A stretch of DNA of 64,000 bases from Parapristionchus giblindavisi (Eukaryota > Nematoda > Chromadorea > Rhabditida > Diplogasteridae): contig CALSFV010000226.1 of assembly GCA_943737045.1 (NCBI GenBank), positions 124,001 through 188,000 on the forward strand, written 5' to 3'. Of this stretch, positions 12,015-23,900 are shown piece after piece. The notes beneath the pieces were generated by a model. The model was not told the origin of the DNA and made no database searches. It was given only the letters and a program-made list of their open reading frames with translations. The translations under genes and the position numbers were made by a program. Every line of letters begins with the position of its first letter. Position 1 is the first letter of the stretch.

Positions 12015-12262
12015 GTTGATTTTTCCTTTGAAGAATGACAACTCTGAACCATGCTGTAGTGAACAAACGAGATACGAACGAGAAGGGTGGATTTTGTTGT
12101 TGATTCAAAGATCGTCCCATATCATCTCTCCAATCGTGGGAAAGTACGCAGAAAGTGTGCGATCATGAAATTTTTTGATGATTCACTCACACAGATTAGA
12201 GGTGCTCTGGTACTTCAAAGCTTAAAGTGTACTTGCGATTTTCTCTTGTAGTATACTTGCAA
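12015..12262 (-). pseudogene. SDR promoter and first-exon relic 1
   Basis: On the minus strand TTGTCATTCTTCAAAGGAAA reads (L)SFFKGK and aligns with the ATGTCGTTCTTCCGTGG starts of genes B and C, with the start codon changed to TTG. Upstream sequence including the GAAAGTGTGCG block (near 12147) matches 16640-16870 and more loosely the upstream regions of B and C. No later exons follow, so only the 5' end of a former SDR gene survives. Confidence 0.6.
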
Positions 12263-12544
12263 GAGAATATATATAGCAAAACGACTTCAAGCCCACCGAA
12301 AACAGAAAAATTGCATGACTTTCTATGTGATTACACATATTCCATGGTCAATAATGATTTGTCGAGGCAAAAAAAACCATAAAGATAGTTGGTTCAACCT
12401 AAATATTATGGAGATTCAAGAGTCGAGAAAGCATAATAATATAAGTTTATTAATAGTCGCTTAACTCACAAGACTTTGCAGAACTAAACAAACAATGTCA
12501 ATCTAGCTATTTGGATGTACAATGTGTAAAGCATTTATCGTATA

Positions 12545-12640
12545 CACTTCAATTGTCAAAAGAGAATTGTCAAAATCAATTGTCAAAAGAGAATTGTCAA
12601 AATCAATTGTCAAAAGATAATTGTCAAAATCAATTGTCTA
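12545..12640. repeat. Short tandem repeat at the 3' end of SDR gene B
   Basis: About four copies of a 21-base unit, CAATTGTCAAAAGAGAATTGT-like. The stop codon of gene B lies in the last copy, so the protein ends with residues from the repeat (ALDN). Confidence 0.75.
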
Positions 12641-14412
12641 AAGCCGACATAAGTACATTCTTCAGGACAGATCCTCCATCAGCAGTGATCTTCTGTCCAA
12701 TAATAATCTCAGATTGAGAACGATCAGCGAGGAATACTATGATCTAAGCAAATATTATATTAGATTAGCTAGAAAGTTTTACCATTAACCTTAGCATTAG
12801 GGATAATATGACATAAAAATATACAGATTTATTTTGTAAATTTCATCAAATTGTAAACAGCTGAAGTCTATGAAATCTGATACTATTCACCTCATACATT
12901 TTCAGTACCCTCGCCGTCTATTTTTATATAGTGGGTGAATTCTCGAAATAGGGTGGGTTCATACATAAAATTCGTTATTTTCGCTTAAAAAATCGTCATT
13001 TTTAGCTTCCTTTTTTATCACGTGGCCTAAAATGGCCCTTATATAGTGGGTCAATCCTCGCACTGCGAGGGTATGGCAATGTATGATTCACCTTAGCAAT
13101 ATCCTCTGGTTCTCCGGCTCTTCCCAATGGAATCGTTCCCTTCGTCGCTGCCAGAGTTTCGTACATCTTAAAATTAATATTTCCCGACTTATATTTTGAA
13201 CGAGCTGTAACCTTATCAGTATGCTCTTCCGGTATACCGGCGCTTGCCAGGAAGTTGGTTTTGATTACTCCAGGACTGAAAGAATCTTTATTGATCTTTG
13301 ATCTTTGATCTCTTGGAACTAACTTGACCGAGTTGACTCTGATTCCCTTCGTTATGAGGGTTCCAGCCATTTGCACGGTCAACTGATCAAGAGCTGCCTT
13401 GGACATTGGGTAGTAGGCCTCCTGGAATAATGCTAATTTGATGGAAATACTCTCTCGCGTGTTGTCAGAGCGAAGCGAAATTATGTCGGGCTGTGCCTTT
13501 AATCTCAAATAAAAAACTGTTACTGTACTAAATCGAGTACAGTAACAGTTTGTGCACGAAGATTGTTAATGCAGGGATTCGTATGTATGCTAGATTTGGC
13601 GAAAATTTGGGCAAGATAGTTCCAAAGTAAAAATACATGCAACAAAATACGGGGGTGCTAACCGAGGCTGCGAATGGATATGAAGCTATCGATGATACGT
13701 TAACGATGGCTCCCTTGGTCTTCTCGAGATGAGGAATAGCATGCTGACTGATAACAATCACCCTGAAATATGTATCGTACATGTAAAAATAGTTGTATCA
13801 TGAACGGTGTGAATGGATCTGAACGGATCAGGCCGATCAAACGGGATTGTGAGCGAGAAGGCCATTTTCGTTATTTTTCTTTCTTTTCATTGTTTTTCTT
13901 TCGAATCTACTGTATTGAAAGAAATCACGCCGAAATATTGCCATTTAGCAAAAATCATTGCTTTACAAATGAATAAATTGTTCCGATTATACGCTGAATA
14001 AATGGGTCAACTTTGGTTCATTGGAGCAATTTATTCCTCGCGAAAATGATGATTTTTGTTAAATGGCAATATTTTGGCCTAATGTATTTCAATATAGTAG
14101 ATTCGATGAAAAGAAAAACAATGAAAAGAAAGAAAAATAACGAAAATGGCCGGCTCGCTCACAATCCCGTTTGATCGGCCTGATCCGTTCAGATCCATTC
14201 ACACCGTTCATGATACAACTATTTTTACATGTACGATATTTCACAGTGTGTAACTTAGTGATCCCTAAATAACTTGTTCGATATTTAATAGTTTGAATTT
14301 GCCTAAAATACAAAGAATCTAGTTGTTTATTGTTAGGCATTGGCTTGTATCGTCATCACAACATTTCTTCTCACATTTCATATCTATTTCATGAATATAA
14401 ATATTATTTTTC

Positions 14413-14500
<88 letters not shown>

Positions 14501-16100
14501 ATTGTTATAGTAACAACTCACGATCGAATATTCAAATGGAAAATATCATCATAATTCTTGACAGGTATCTCCAATCCCTTTTTGCCTGTCATATCGAGTA
14601 TCGTCGAGGCGGCATTGTTCACCTTCAAAGGATTCATAAACAATGCTATTAAGATAATAACGTAGTTTTTTTAAAGGTAAGTCGGAAAAAGTACTAGGCT
14701 CGTCTGTCTGGCGTTTTTTGTTATCGAGGGTAATGGTGATAAATGTTAGTGTTACAAAACTGATAATCAGATTTTAATGATCTTATCTGTGTCGTTTTAT
14801 TTTCAGATATCAATGTGAACTTTGAAAATTTGTATGAAATCAGCTCAGAAAATATTCTGCAATTTTAGTTGCCCACATTGACCTACCAAAACATCGAGTT
14901 GACCGAACTTGGCTACAGTATCATGTACGAGTTTCGCACAGAATTCCTCATCTTTCACGTCTCCGATAAGCTAGAATATTGATTGATTTAAGACATATTG
15001 AATAATATTAGGTTCTTTATTTTGTTTAGTCTTTGCTCAGTTTTTATTTGCCTTGGTTTCCCCTCGATCCTAGAGATTAACAAACAATCAAGTGGTTTTA
15101 TAGCAAACAATATCTCTCTCTATACTTTCAAACTCTGAGATTTTAAACTACGTTTTCTAGAAAATCGTTTTCTTTTCAATAATTTTTTCTGAATTTCTAT
15201 TAGGTATAAAATGATTAAAAAATCACATCAAGAATATCCTCTTCCTTTGCCCCAGCGGCAATGCATTGAGCCTTGGTTTCCTGCAAGTTTATTATTTGAA
15301 AATTTAAAAATTCAAAATATTTATGCGATATTGTTCACATCAAATTATTCTTCTCTTGTTTCACAAAATTTGTTCGCTAAATGTGAATAAATAAATATAT
15401 TTTTTATTAAAAGCCAAGCTTACAGCAAGTGTTGCGGCGTTTCTTCCAGTAATAGTCACTTTAGCTCCAGTTGCAGCTAACATTCGAGCAGTTGCTCTAC
15501 CAATACCATTAGACGAACCTATAAGCGACAACTGTTAAAAATACGATCAATTCTGATGATTTTAGCATACTCAGTTATCTTCATTTTGGTGTATATTTGG
15601 TGTGACTTGTGGATGCTGTGTGAGACCAGTTAGTATGAAGGGAGAAACTTTATTACTCAGACGTTTCGAGGATCATTTCCTCATCATCAGTGAGATTGGA
15701 TTACCTCAACTTAATTACCCAAGTTTGAGGTAATCCAATCTCACTGATGATGAGGAAATGATCCTCGAAACGTCTGAGTAATAAAGTTTCTCCCTTCATA
15801 CTAACTGGTCTCACACAGCATCCACAAGTCACACCAAATTCTGATGATATTGCATTTTGAATTTCAAATTTGCGAGAAATGACACCCCGAGCTTATTTGA
15901 GACTCTCCGCTTTGAAAATGCTCTCTCATCTTCTTTGTGAACGAGACATTGTTGCCAGAGCCGAGAGACCATTGCCAGAGTAGATAGTACAATTAGATCG
16001 GGTTTAAAAAATTGTATGACCATTGTGACCAAATTGAATAATTATATATTTCGTAACCCTTACCAGTAACTATAACGACTTTTCCACGGAAGAACGACAT
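12630..16100 (-). CDS. Short-chain dehydrogenase/reductase B
   Basis: Ten exons: about 16062-16100, 15424-15520, 15226-15281, 14887-14971, 14520-14624, 13665-13763, 13331-13421, 13217-13279, 13094-13169 and 12630-12747. The protein, about 275 residues, starts MSFFRGKVVIVTGSSNGIG (Rossmann nucleotide-binding motif), has VAKFGQLDVLVNNAAS, the catalytic Ser in IVNVSS, YPMSK active site, PGVIKTNF and a C terminus IIIGQKITADGGSV. The usual NNAG motif is NNAA here, and NNAGA in gene C. It is collinear and very similar to gene C, including the upstream region, so the two are a recent tandem duplication. It is a cytosolic-type oxidoreductase with no signal peptide; substrate unknown. Introns hold two inverted repeats, an (ATT)n tract and a MITE. 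Confidence 0.85.
13441..13501. mobile_element. MITE N1 fragment
   Basis: Only the right half, ATACTCTCTCGCG to GGGCTGTGCCTTTAA, survives, in an intron of SDR gene B. Confidence 0.6.
13763..14243. mobile_element. Inverted-repeat element, about 480 bp, SDR gene B intron
   Basis: Left arm TATCGTACATGTAAAAATAG ... GAACGGATCAGGCCGATCAA is mirrored by 14100-14243. The arms are about 190 bases with a unique centre of about 100. Its left end coincides with the splice donor of the exon ending at 13763. Confidence 0.85.
14414..14498. repeat. (ATT)n microsatellite
   Basis: About 28 uninterrupted ATT units in an intron of SDR gene B; the apparent poly-Ile reading frame across it is meaningless. Confidence 0.95.
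15596..15838. mobile_element. Near-perfect 243-bp palindrome, SDR gene B intron
   Basis: Arms of about 115 bases starting TTTGGTGTGACTTGTGGATG are mirrored exactly across a short centre. The high arm identity suggests recent insertion or arm homogenisation. Confidence 0.9.
15880..16014. mobile_element. MITE N1 copy with internal duplication
   Basis: ACACCCCGAGCTTATTTGAG to TAGATCGGGTTTAA; the motif ATTGCCAGAG occurs twice. It lies in intron 1 of SDR gene B. Confidence 0.7.
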
Positions 16101-16619
16101 TTGTTGATCTATGTTGTGAAAGTGAAAGAGATAAACAAGAGTGGATGGGACACAGGGAGGCAGGGAGTATTTATACCTTGCCCATCCGTGAGAAAGTACG
16201 CCGAAAGTGTGCGCACGCACACTATTTCAATCGTAAACAGATCATCTTATGAGTGTACATCGCTTGCTATTTCTCCATATTTAGCATGATATTTTTCAAG
16301 GTGAAATATTGCATTTTGAGTTTCATTCAGTCGAGTGTTCGCTAGGAGTATATGCTAGTTCGGACGTTGGTAATTTTTAGATTTTTGCAAAGTGAATTAT
16401 TGATTTTCCTTTTACTTATCTAGTGTTGTTAGAGTTTGCAGAGCGAACAATAATGAGTATGTGCCGTTCTTTCTCTTCAAGGCAATTTATTATTCGAATC
16501 ACTTCATTGAATGTGATTTCGCGGTGAGATATTCCACTCTGGTCAAATTCTTGATTTAATGATTTCACATTTTTGTATATCAATAATATACTATAGGTCT
16601 CTTTAACAAGGACCATTGT

Positions 16620-16870
16620 TTCCTTCTAAGAACGACAACTCTTATCCGTGTTGTAGTGAACTAACGAGAAAAGTAGAATTTGTTGTTGAATCAAAGATCG
16701 GCACACATGGTCTTTCCAATCGTTGGAAAGTGCGCGAAAAGTGTGCGATAACGAGAAATTTATGATGACTTACCCACACGGAATAGAGGTGCTCTGCTAT
16801 TTCGAAACTTAAAGTGTTCTTGTCATTTTCACTTGAAGTAGACATGCGAGTCTACTTCAAGTGAAGTTTT
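16620..16870 (-). pseudogene. SDR promoter and first-exon relic 2
   Basis: TTGTCGTTCTTAGAAGGAAA on the minus strand corresponds to an SDR first exon with TTG in place of ATG. The flank matches relic 1 (12015-12262) through TTGTTGTTGA, the AGTGTGCGATA block and AGAGGTGCTCTG. A hairpin (TTCACTTGAAGTAGAC / GTCTACTTCAAGTGAA, 16828-16866) ends it. No downstream exons. Confidence 0.6.
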
Positions 16871-17470
16871 TAGTCAAATGATCTTTCAATTGAAGGAGAC
16901 TTTAAGTAAATTTCAAGTCTCGTATTTAAAATATACTTAAAATAACTTTTGAAATACCAGAGTGGATAGAGAATATTGAGAATTGAAAGGTAATTGTACT
17001 TCGAGTACTTCCATCCATCTATTCTTCTCTGGTTTCATGATTCAGAATTCGGAAAGTATCTAGTGTAGCAGCTTGGATTCTGTAGAACGTATTCAATAGC
17101 TGATCAGAAGAAGATGAACGAAGAATCATTCAAGAAATACCCCCCTGTATGGGCACGCCCTGACTAATCAGTCGCTTATAGTTCGTGGAAACCATTTCTT
17201 CTGAATTGTTTCCGTGCTTGATAAAGGCAATTCAATTGTTTATTGAAAAATTATTCTATATCCATTATTTTCCAATAAGACTGTTCAGAACTAAATATGT
17301 AATAACAATTGATTATATAATATTTATGCATTACAAGGATAACTTATTGTTAGATAGAGCCAAATAATTGGTAGTAAAAACACACTTATTGTTAGGTAGG
17401 ATATTAAAGAAATAAATTATTACAAATTGAGTAAGGGTAATTGCATTTATAAAGTATTTTTGGAATGCAG
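16871..17470. other. Intergenic spacer, SDR genes B-C
   Basis: AT-rich sequence with no motif-bearing frame; 17185-17367 (+) is open but has no coding features. Confidence 0.5.
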
Positions 17471-17471
17471 A

Positions 17472-20175
17472 TCAGTCAAAGGCCGCCGCAAGCACGTTCC
17501 TCAGGACTGCTCCTCCATCGGCAGTGATCTTCTGTCCAATAATGATCTCAGATTGAGAACGATCAGCGAGGAATACTATGATCTGAGCAAGAATCATATT
17601 TAATGCATAATTTCCATTAGTCGTTAGAATGCGTAAGAATGCGTAATTCCCGCACTCTTGCGAGTAAGAGATGGGCAAAGGGCGCGGTGAATTCGATTAC
17701 GCTTACGCTACGGGAACCCTACTGCTCACCTTTGCAATATCCTCAGGTTCTCCGGGTTTTCCCAATGGAACAGCGCTCTTGGCCGCTATTAGAGTTTCGT
17801 ACTTCTCAATAATCTGAACACGGCTTTGTGAAAAAAATTTTTTTTCTACGAGCTGTAACCTTATCAGTATGCTCTTTCGGTACACCAGAGGATGCGAGGA
17901 AGTTGGTTCTGATTACTCCAGGACTGAAACTTCTTTACTGATCTTTGATCTCTCACATCGGAAGCACCAAACTTTTCAGAGGAGTTTCCGAAATCCACCG
18001 GTATGCGCATGTACAGCAAGGTAAGGGATAACCAAAAGTAGTTTCAAAACTTTCTAGGTTGAACTAGCGGAGCCGGAAAATAGTTAATTCATCGGACCAT
18101 GACCCTCTGGTTCGACTCTCGCACTGTATTTTCATTCAATCTCATGTTTTATCAACATTTTATGAGTTATACATATATAATGAACGGTAATAAATAATAT
18201 AGAATCGAACGAGGGGGTCATATTCCGATGAATTTTCGTTTTTCCGGCTCCAATTATTCATCCTAGCAACTTTTGAGACTACTTCTGGGCATCCCTCACC
18301 TAGCTGTACATATCGGTCGATTTCAGAATCTCTTCCGTAAAGATTGGTGCATCCCTTGTCAGAACTAACTTGACCGCGTTGACTCTGATTCCCTTCTTTA
18401 TGAGGGTTCCAGCCATTTGCACCGTCAACTGATCAAGGGCTGCCTTGGACATTGGGTAGTAGGCCTCCTGGAATGCTGGTGGTTGTTACTCTTAAAGGCA
18501 CACCTCGACCTCCGTTCTGGCGCGATCCTCTCTAGAGAGCATTGCCAGAAGCGAGAGCAAAATTAGCGAGGGATGTGTCATTAATCTCGAATAGTCAATT
18601 GATCGAATACAGCGTACTAACTATAAGTCGAATACAACCATTCCATCCACAGTGTATCATAATTATTTATCATGTTACGATTCGTATTTAGGCTAAATGC
18701 GGCTTAAATATGGGCTAAATAGTTCGAAAGTAAATATATTTGCGACAAAATGGAGGTACGAACCGATTTTGCGAATGGGTAGGAGGCAATCGATGATACG
18801 TTGACGATGGCTCCCTTGGTCTTCTCAAGATGAGGAATAGCATGTTGACTCAGAACTATCACACTGAAATATCCATTTCTCATAGTATTATTGACGAAAT
18901 ACTCAAATATTGTGAGCATATTTACAATTAGCTTGATTTTGGAAAAGATCCAAAAAATCTACTTTCTTAAACAAATATATGTATGACCATCATGTCATTT
19001 CATCATCCAGCCTTTCATATCTATTTTATGAATATAATAATAATACTAATTTATTATTCTCAGAACTCACGATCGAACATTCAAATGGAAAATGTCATCA
19101 TAATTCCTGACGGGCAGTTCTAGTCCCTTTTTGCCTGTCATATCGAAGTTGCCCGCGCCGGCATTGTTCACCTTCAAACGATTCGTGAACATTGTTGATT
19201 AGACAAGAACATAGTTTTGTAAAGGTCGGAAAAAAGTACTATGCTCGTCTGTCTGGACTGTTTGTACATATTTTCGCAAATAGTGTGATAAAATAATTCA
19301 CAGTGTGACATGAGATTTAAATGGTCTTATCTTCCGTCTCATTTCGTGATATCAATGCGAACAAAATTTGCAACGAGGTAGGGCCTGCGCCCCAAACTCC
19401 TTTTGGGTAGGATAGGCGGCATAGCCCACTCTTACAACATCAGTTCAGTATATAATTGTATTTTCGGATGATGTTTAGATTAAGAATTTAAGATTTATTT
19501 TTATGAATAGCACAAATAATTCAGTGGAGCAGAGAATCAATCTAATGCACTAAATGTTGTTCAAATTGACCTACCAAAACGTCGAGTTGACCGAATTTGG
19601 CTACAGTATCATGTACGAGTTTCGCACAGAACTCCTCATCGTTCATGTTTCCGATGAGCTAGAATATGGATTGATCAAACGACCGATCGATTAATATTAT
19701 TTAGTTTCGCCGTTAGGATTTACTAAAAAAATCTTTTTTTTTGCAATAAAATCGTTTCCATTTCAATCTTTTCTGCACTAAATTTTGTGAGGTTAACCGA
19801 TCATAAAATGATTTTAAAATTTACCTCAAGAACATCATTTTCCTTTGCCCCAGCTGCAATGCACTGAGCCTTGGTTTCCTGCAAGTTTTTCGTTTGAGAA
19901 TTTCAATTAAAAAAAAACTCGTGTGATATTCATCACTTCAAAGCCAAACTTACAGCAAGTGTTGCGGCGTTTCTTCCAGTAATAGTCACTTTAGCTCCAA
20001 CTGCAGCGAACATTCGAGCTGTTGCTCTACCAATACCATTCGAGGAACCTATAAGTAGGAACGGTTAAAATTAGCTTGGGATTTGCCTTCAAAAATGTAT
20101 GACTATTATGACCCAATTGAATAATTATATATCCTTACCAGTGACAACAACGACTTTTCCTCGGAAGAACGACAT
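17472..20175 (-). CDS. Short-chain dehydrogenase/reductase C
   Basis: Ten exons: about 20139-20175, 19951-20049, 19824-19880, 19573-19659, 19070-19174, 18764-18863, 18373-18469, 17862-17925, 17730-17815 and 17472-17583. It begins MSFFRGKVVVVTGSSNGIG and shows NNAGAGNFDMTGKKG, catalytic Ser in IVNVSSIASYPF, YPMSK, PGVIRTNFLASSGVP and ADGGAV at the end. Every catalytic element of the classical SDR family is present and no frame break was found, so this is the best functional copy of the cluster. Paralogue of gene B with the same exon phases. One intron (17926-18372) is enlarged by a degenerate inverted repeat absent from B. Confidence 0.87.
17957..18360. mobile_element. Degenerate inverted-repeat element, SDR gene C intron
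   Basis: Arms with GAGCCGGAAAA, ATTCATCGGA and ATGACCC...GTTCGA on each side of a centre near 18160. Arm divergence is about one base in five, so it is older than the palindromes in gene B. Confidence 0.7.
18493..18584. mobile_element. MITE N1 copy, shortened
   Basis: AAAGGCACACCTCGACCTCC to AAATTAGCGAGGGATGTGTC, intron of SDR gene C. Confidence 0.7.
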
Positions 20176-20744
20176 TTGTTGATCTATGTTGTGAAAGTGA
20201 AAGAGATAAACAAGAGTGACAAAGGATGAATTGGACAGAGATGAAGAGAGTATTTATATCCGAGCCGCCCATGAAAAGGTGCGTCGAATGTATGCGGACG
20301 CACACTTTTTCGATCATAAACAGATGATTATGTTGAGTTTTGAGTGCGAAAGTTCGCCATAAGTCCTACCTTTTTATTTTTCATGGTCAGATATTACATT
20401 TTGGACGATCACAAATTATACAGGAATAACAGTATTGCAGGAAACACAAAACAGAACGAATGCTGTTTTGCACATTTTCGACGAACACTAATAAAAAACA
20501 ACGAGTTGTCGACTGTCTCACAATTATCGATCATCGAAAATTCAATGGATCATGAATCGCCCGAATCATTCTGTGGCCGTATGCAAGAACCGTTTTTTTT
20601 CTAATAAAGTCTTCATAATACTACGAGTTGTGCGTAAATACACAAAAATTATAGTATATGATATTGTTCATTGCACGTTATTTATTTAATTATTTATTTA
20701 TTCCATCAAATTTAATGAGAAGAGGTCAAGGGCATAAAGGGCAG
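20176..20744. other. SDR gene C upstream region and spacer
   Basis: Positions 20176-20340 are collinear with 16101-16260 upstream of gene B, including a TATAAATA core at 20251-20259 (minus strand) and the ACACTTTTTCGATCATAAAC block. The rest shows no gene. Confidence 0.6.
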
Positions 20745-20870
20745 AAAAGGGGTAGATGGATTTCCGTCGCACAAGGCGATTTCGGTTTTGGCACGGTAGC
20801 AGTTTTCAATATGAAATGTTTTAGGTACGGATTCGAGAAATTTGAACGATAATATTGGGATATTGGGAAT
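20745..20870. repeat. Dispersed repeat shared with 2208-2322
   Basis: AAAGGGGTAGATGGATTTCC, then CGTCGCACAAGG, TTTTGGCACGGT and TTTTAGGTACGG, located just 3' of the PAN-type gene. Confidence 0.6.
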
Positions 20871-20920
20871 AAATAAATAAATATATTGATGATGATGATG
20901 ATATATTGGTATTTCAATCA

Positions 20921-23900
20921 TTATTCACATGTAACAGAATTGATAGCGACAGTACTACCATACGTCCAACGTCCACCCGAACAAACTGGGGATTTAGTGA
21001 TGGATTTAATATAGAAAGTTGATGCATCAGTTAAGTATGACCATTTATATTCTTTCACGCAACGAAATTCATTGCCATCTCTATACGCGTTTCTCCCAAT
21101 GGGCAAATTAACTTCACAATTCGATTTTGTATTCAAGACGCATTGTGAATCGAGCGCATCTTTTACATTTTTCTTTATTCGGACGATGCTCTCACCGTTA
21201 CTCAATGAAAATTCCTTAGTTTCAGCAGGCACGATTGATTTTCCGACATAGATACTAGTAAAACCCTGAACATAAATGTCACCATCATTATCGCATATAT
21301 ACTTCCCATTCGAATAAATAAGTTTGCCCGAAAGATTGGCTGGCAGCCCTAATAAGTTAGTTTCCGTTGTCGCATCTACGGATGGCGTAGGTGACATCGG
21401 TGTAGCGCATTCTTCCTTGAAAGCAAGGATTTTGGTGGAATTGGGGATATCGTCCTGTTGCGAAATATCACAAGTCAATGTATGTGCATCGAATTGGAGT
21501 GTTTTGCATTCGGAATTCTGAAAGCATGACGATATTGAGGAATATTGAAGGATATCCTACCAGCTGACAATCTTGAATACATTTGAGAAACGTTTTGAAT
21601 TCCTTTGGAAGTTGACCAGATTGACTCTTGCCAACGTGGATACGAATCATCTGTGCCTATGATGAAATAAAGATTAAAATTACTTCAAGAATTATGTAAT
21701 GAATTATGATAGGTATTGAATATTTGATTGTAAATATTTTTAAATTAATATTACTAAAGAAGCCCCCGGGAAAGCCACGAGTTCGATGGAGAGACGATCT
21801 GAAGCGAGCCATCGGCGTTAATTGGTGGAATGCAACCCGTGCTGAATACCAGCGACTCATCCCCATCTGAGCATTAAGAGGCCGGATCTGAGAAAATTTA
21901 CCATTTTGCCCCCTCCCCGGACATTTCGCCAGGATTTTCGATATGGGCCCCCATACTCATAGGGCCTGGAGGGTCTTTGACCTTGTTTACAAAAATTATG
22001 ACGTCACCGCCTGTATTGATCAATGCGGCGCAAAAGCGCCGGGTTCGTCGAAAATCTCGAAAATTCGTAATTTCTCAACCGAATGAGCTACAACCAAAAT
22101 TCTATTTGCAGTATGTTAGGCATGCCCAGAGTGCACCACGGCACCATTGGGATTGAAATTTGCCCAACTCTGACATCGACTTTTTGAATGAGACTTTCAC
22201 ATTTTGCGATTTCTTTGTATCTGAGATTTAGTTCCGAGCATAATTTTCTTTATGGGGTGGTACCTCACTTCCATGGGCATCATGCCCACCCATGGCCATT
22301 ATCGTATTCCGGGTCACACTGAACGAAAAAGTGCCTTGAATGATCATCGCTCGGTTCCAGGTCGGCTTTTCCCGGCACTTTCCACTGACTCTCCAACCTA
22401 ATCTAGCCAAATGTAGATTGTATTGTATTTAGAGGTGAGACGAGTAAAATGACACAAGAAGCCCATCACTTGGTTCACTTTGAAAATTTCGATTTTCATG
22501 ACCCGGGGGTCATGGTCCGAAAACTTCGAAATTTCTCAAGTTTGAAATGTTTTCATTTATGCGGCTTATTGTGAAGTACTTATGAGGTGAATAATAGTCA
22601 GCGAATACTCAATGACTGATCTCTCCTTTCAACCATTTTTTCGAAAATTTTCATTCTGATTGCGTGCGCAAAATCAGAATTGTGCTTGAATCAGTTTCCA
22701 ACTTGCTTTCTGTAACATTCGGTAATAGGACTTTTCAATGTACATAATCAATATGGAAATCGTTTATTTTCGAAAATTCAAAAAATTCAATTTAGGTGCC
22801 TACTTTTTCGGCAAATATCTGAAATATTGCAGTTTGTCGACTCGAATGCTGCGGCAATGAGCTAATGACAATGACAATGTGAAGTTTCATGATGAGTGAA
22901 CATCAGGGCTGTGCGGAAAATAGTTTTCGGAAAATTTCGGAAAACGGAAATTTTCCGAAATTATTTTTCGGAAAATTCGGAAAATACGGAAAATTTCGGA
23001 AAAATCGAAATTTGCCTCAAAATATATAGATTTTCGTGTTTAACAAAAGTATTGTTTTATTGAAGTCATAAAAATCACAACATCAACAAAGAACATGATC
23101 AAGAACATAATACAATAACAAATCATTAGAAGTCATAACCAAGAATGGGAATGTTAGTAGCAAGGAAGAGCAATTTATGCAAATTACCGAATACTGATTA
23201 AATATATATATATATATATATATATACAGTCGCGCCGGAAAGTCAGTGCCAACTTTTTGTTTTTGTTATATTTTGTGAACCAATCGTGTTATCGGGCCGC
23301 TCTCGCGAGTTCTTATGGGAAATTTATCGAGGAATCCGGCCCTGATATTGAGAACTCATGAAAAATTCTCATTATTGCGTAATGATGACGCAATCGAAGT
23401 CCACTTTTTTGAAAAATCATAACTCCGAGGAAAAATTTTTTCAAGCCTACCGTTCTTCTATAAGTTTGAGATCTACGCGTCGGCTACTTCGAAAATTTTT
23501 TTTAGGTTGCTGCGATTTTTTTCAGCCGCGGCGGCCATGCTGCAAGATGGCGGCTGCAAACTCATATCTCAGCTCCCAGACAAGCTAGAGACTCGTTCTT
23601 GGGCTCAAAATGATCCTTATGATGTCCTAAATATGCCCTGAAAAAGTGGTCTTGATCGGACCATAATTGCCTTGAGTACTCCAAAAAGTCACTTTTTCTG
23701 ATGACCTCACTTTGAGGGCATACAATTATGAGAGTGATTTTTCTAAAAATGTGGTTCTTGTGCTAAAATGTGCCAAATCCATTCCAGAAGTCACCCTCAC
23801 ACTTTGGTGAAAGCGGCTTGCTTCCCATTTTCACGGCAAGCGTCAAGCGAGAAGGCACTCGTTACGGCGGCGCACCTCCAGCCCTTTCCCTCCCTCCCCA

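Noticed and set aside
14330..14554. Long poly-isoleucine frame
   Set aside because: Translation of an (ATT)n microsatellite.
18060..18125. tRNA-like B box (GGTTCGACTCT) in an SDR intron
   Set aside because: Stems do not pair, and the sequence is one arm of a degenerate inverted repeat.
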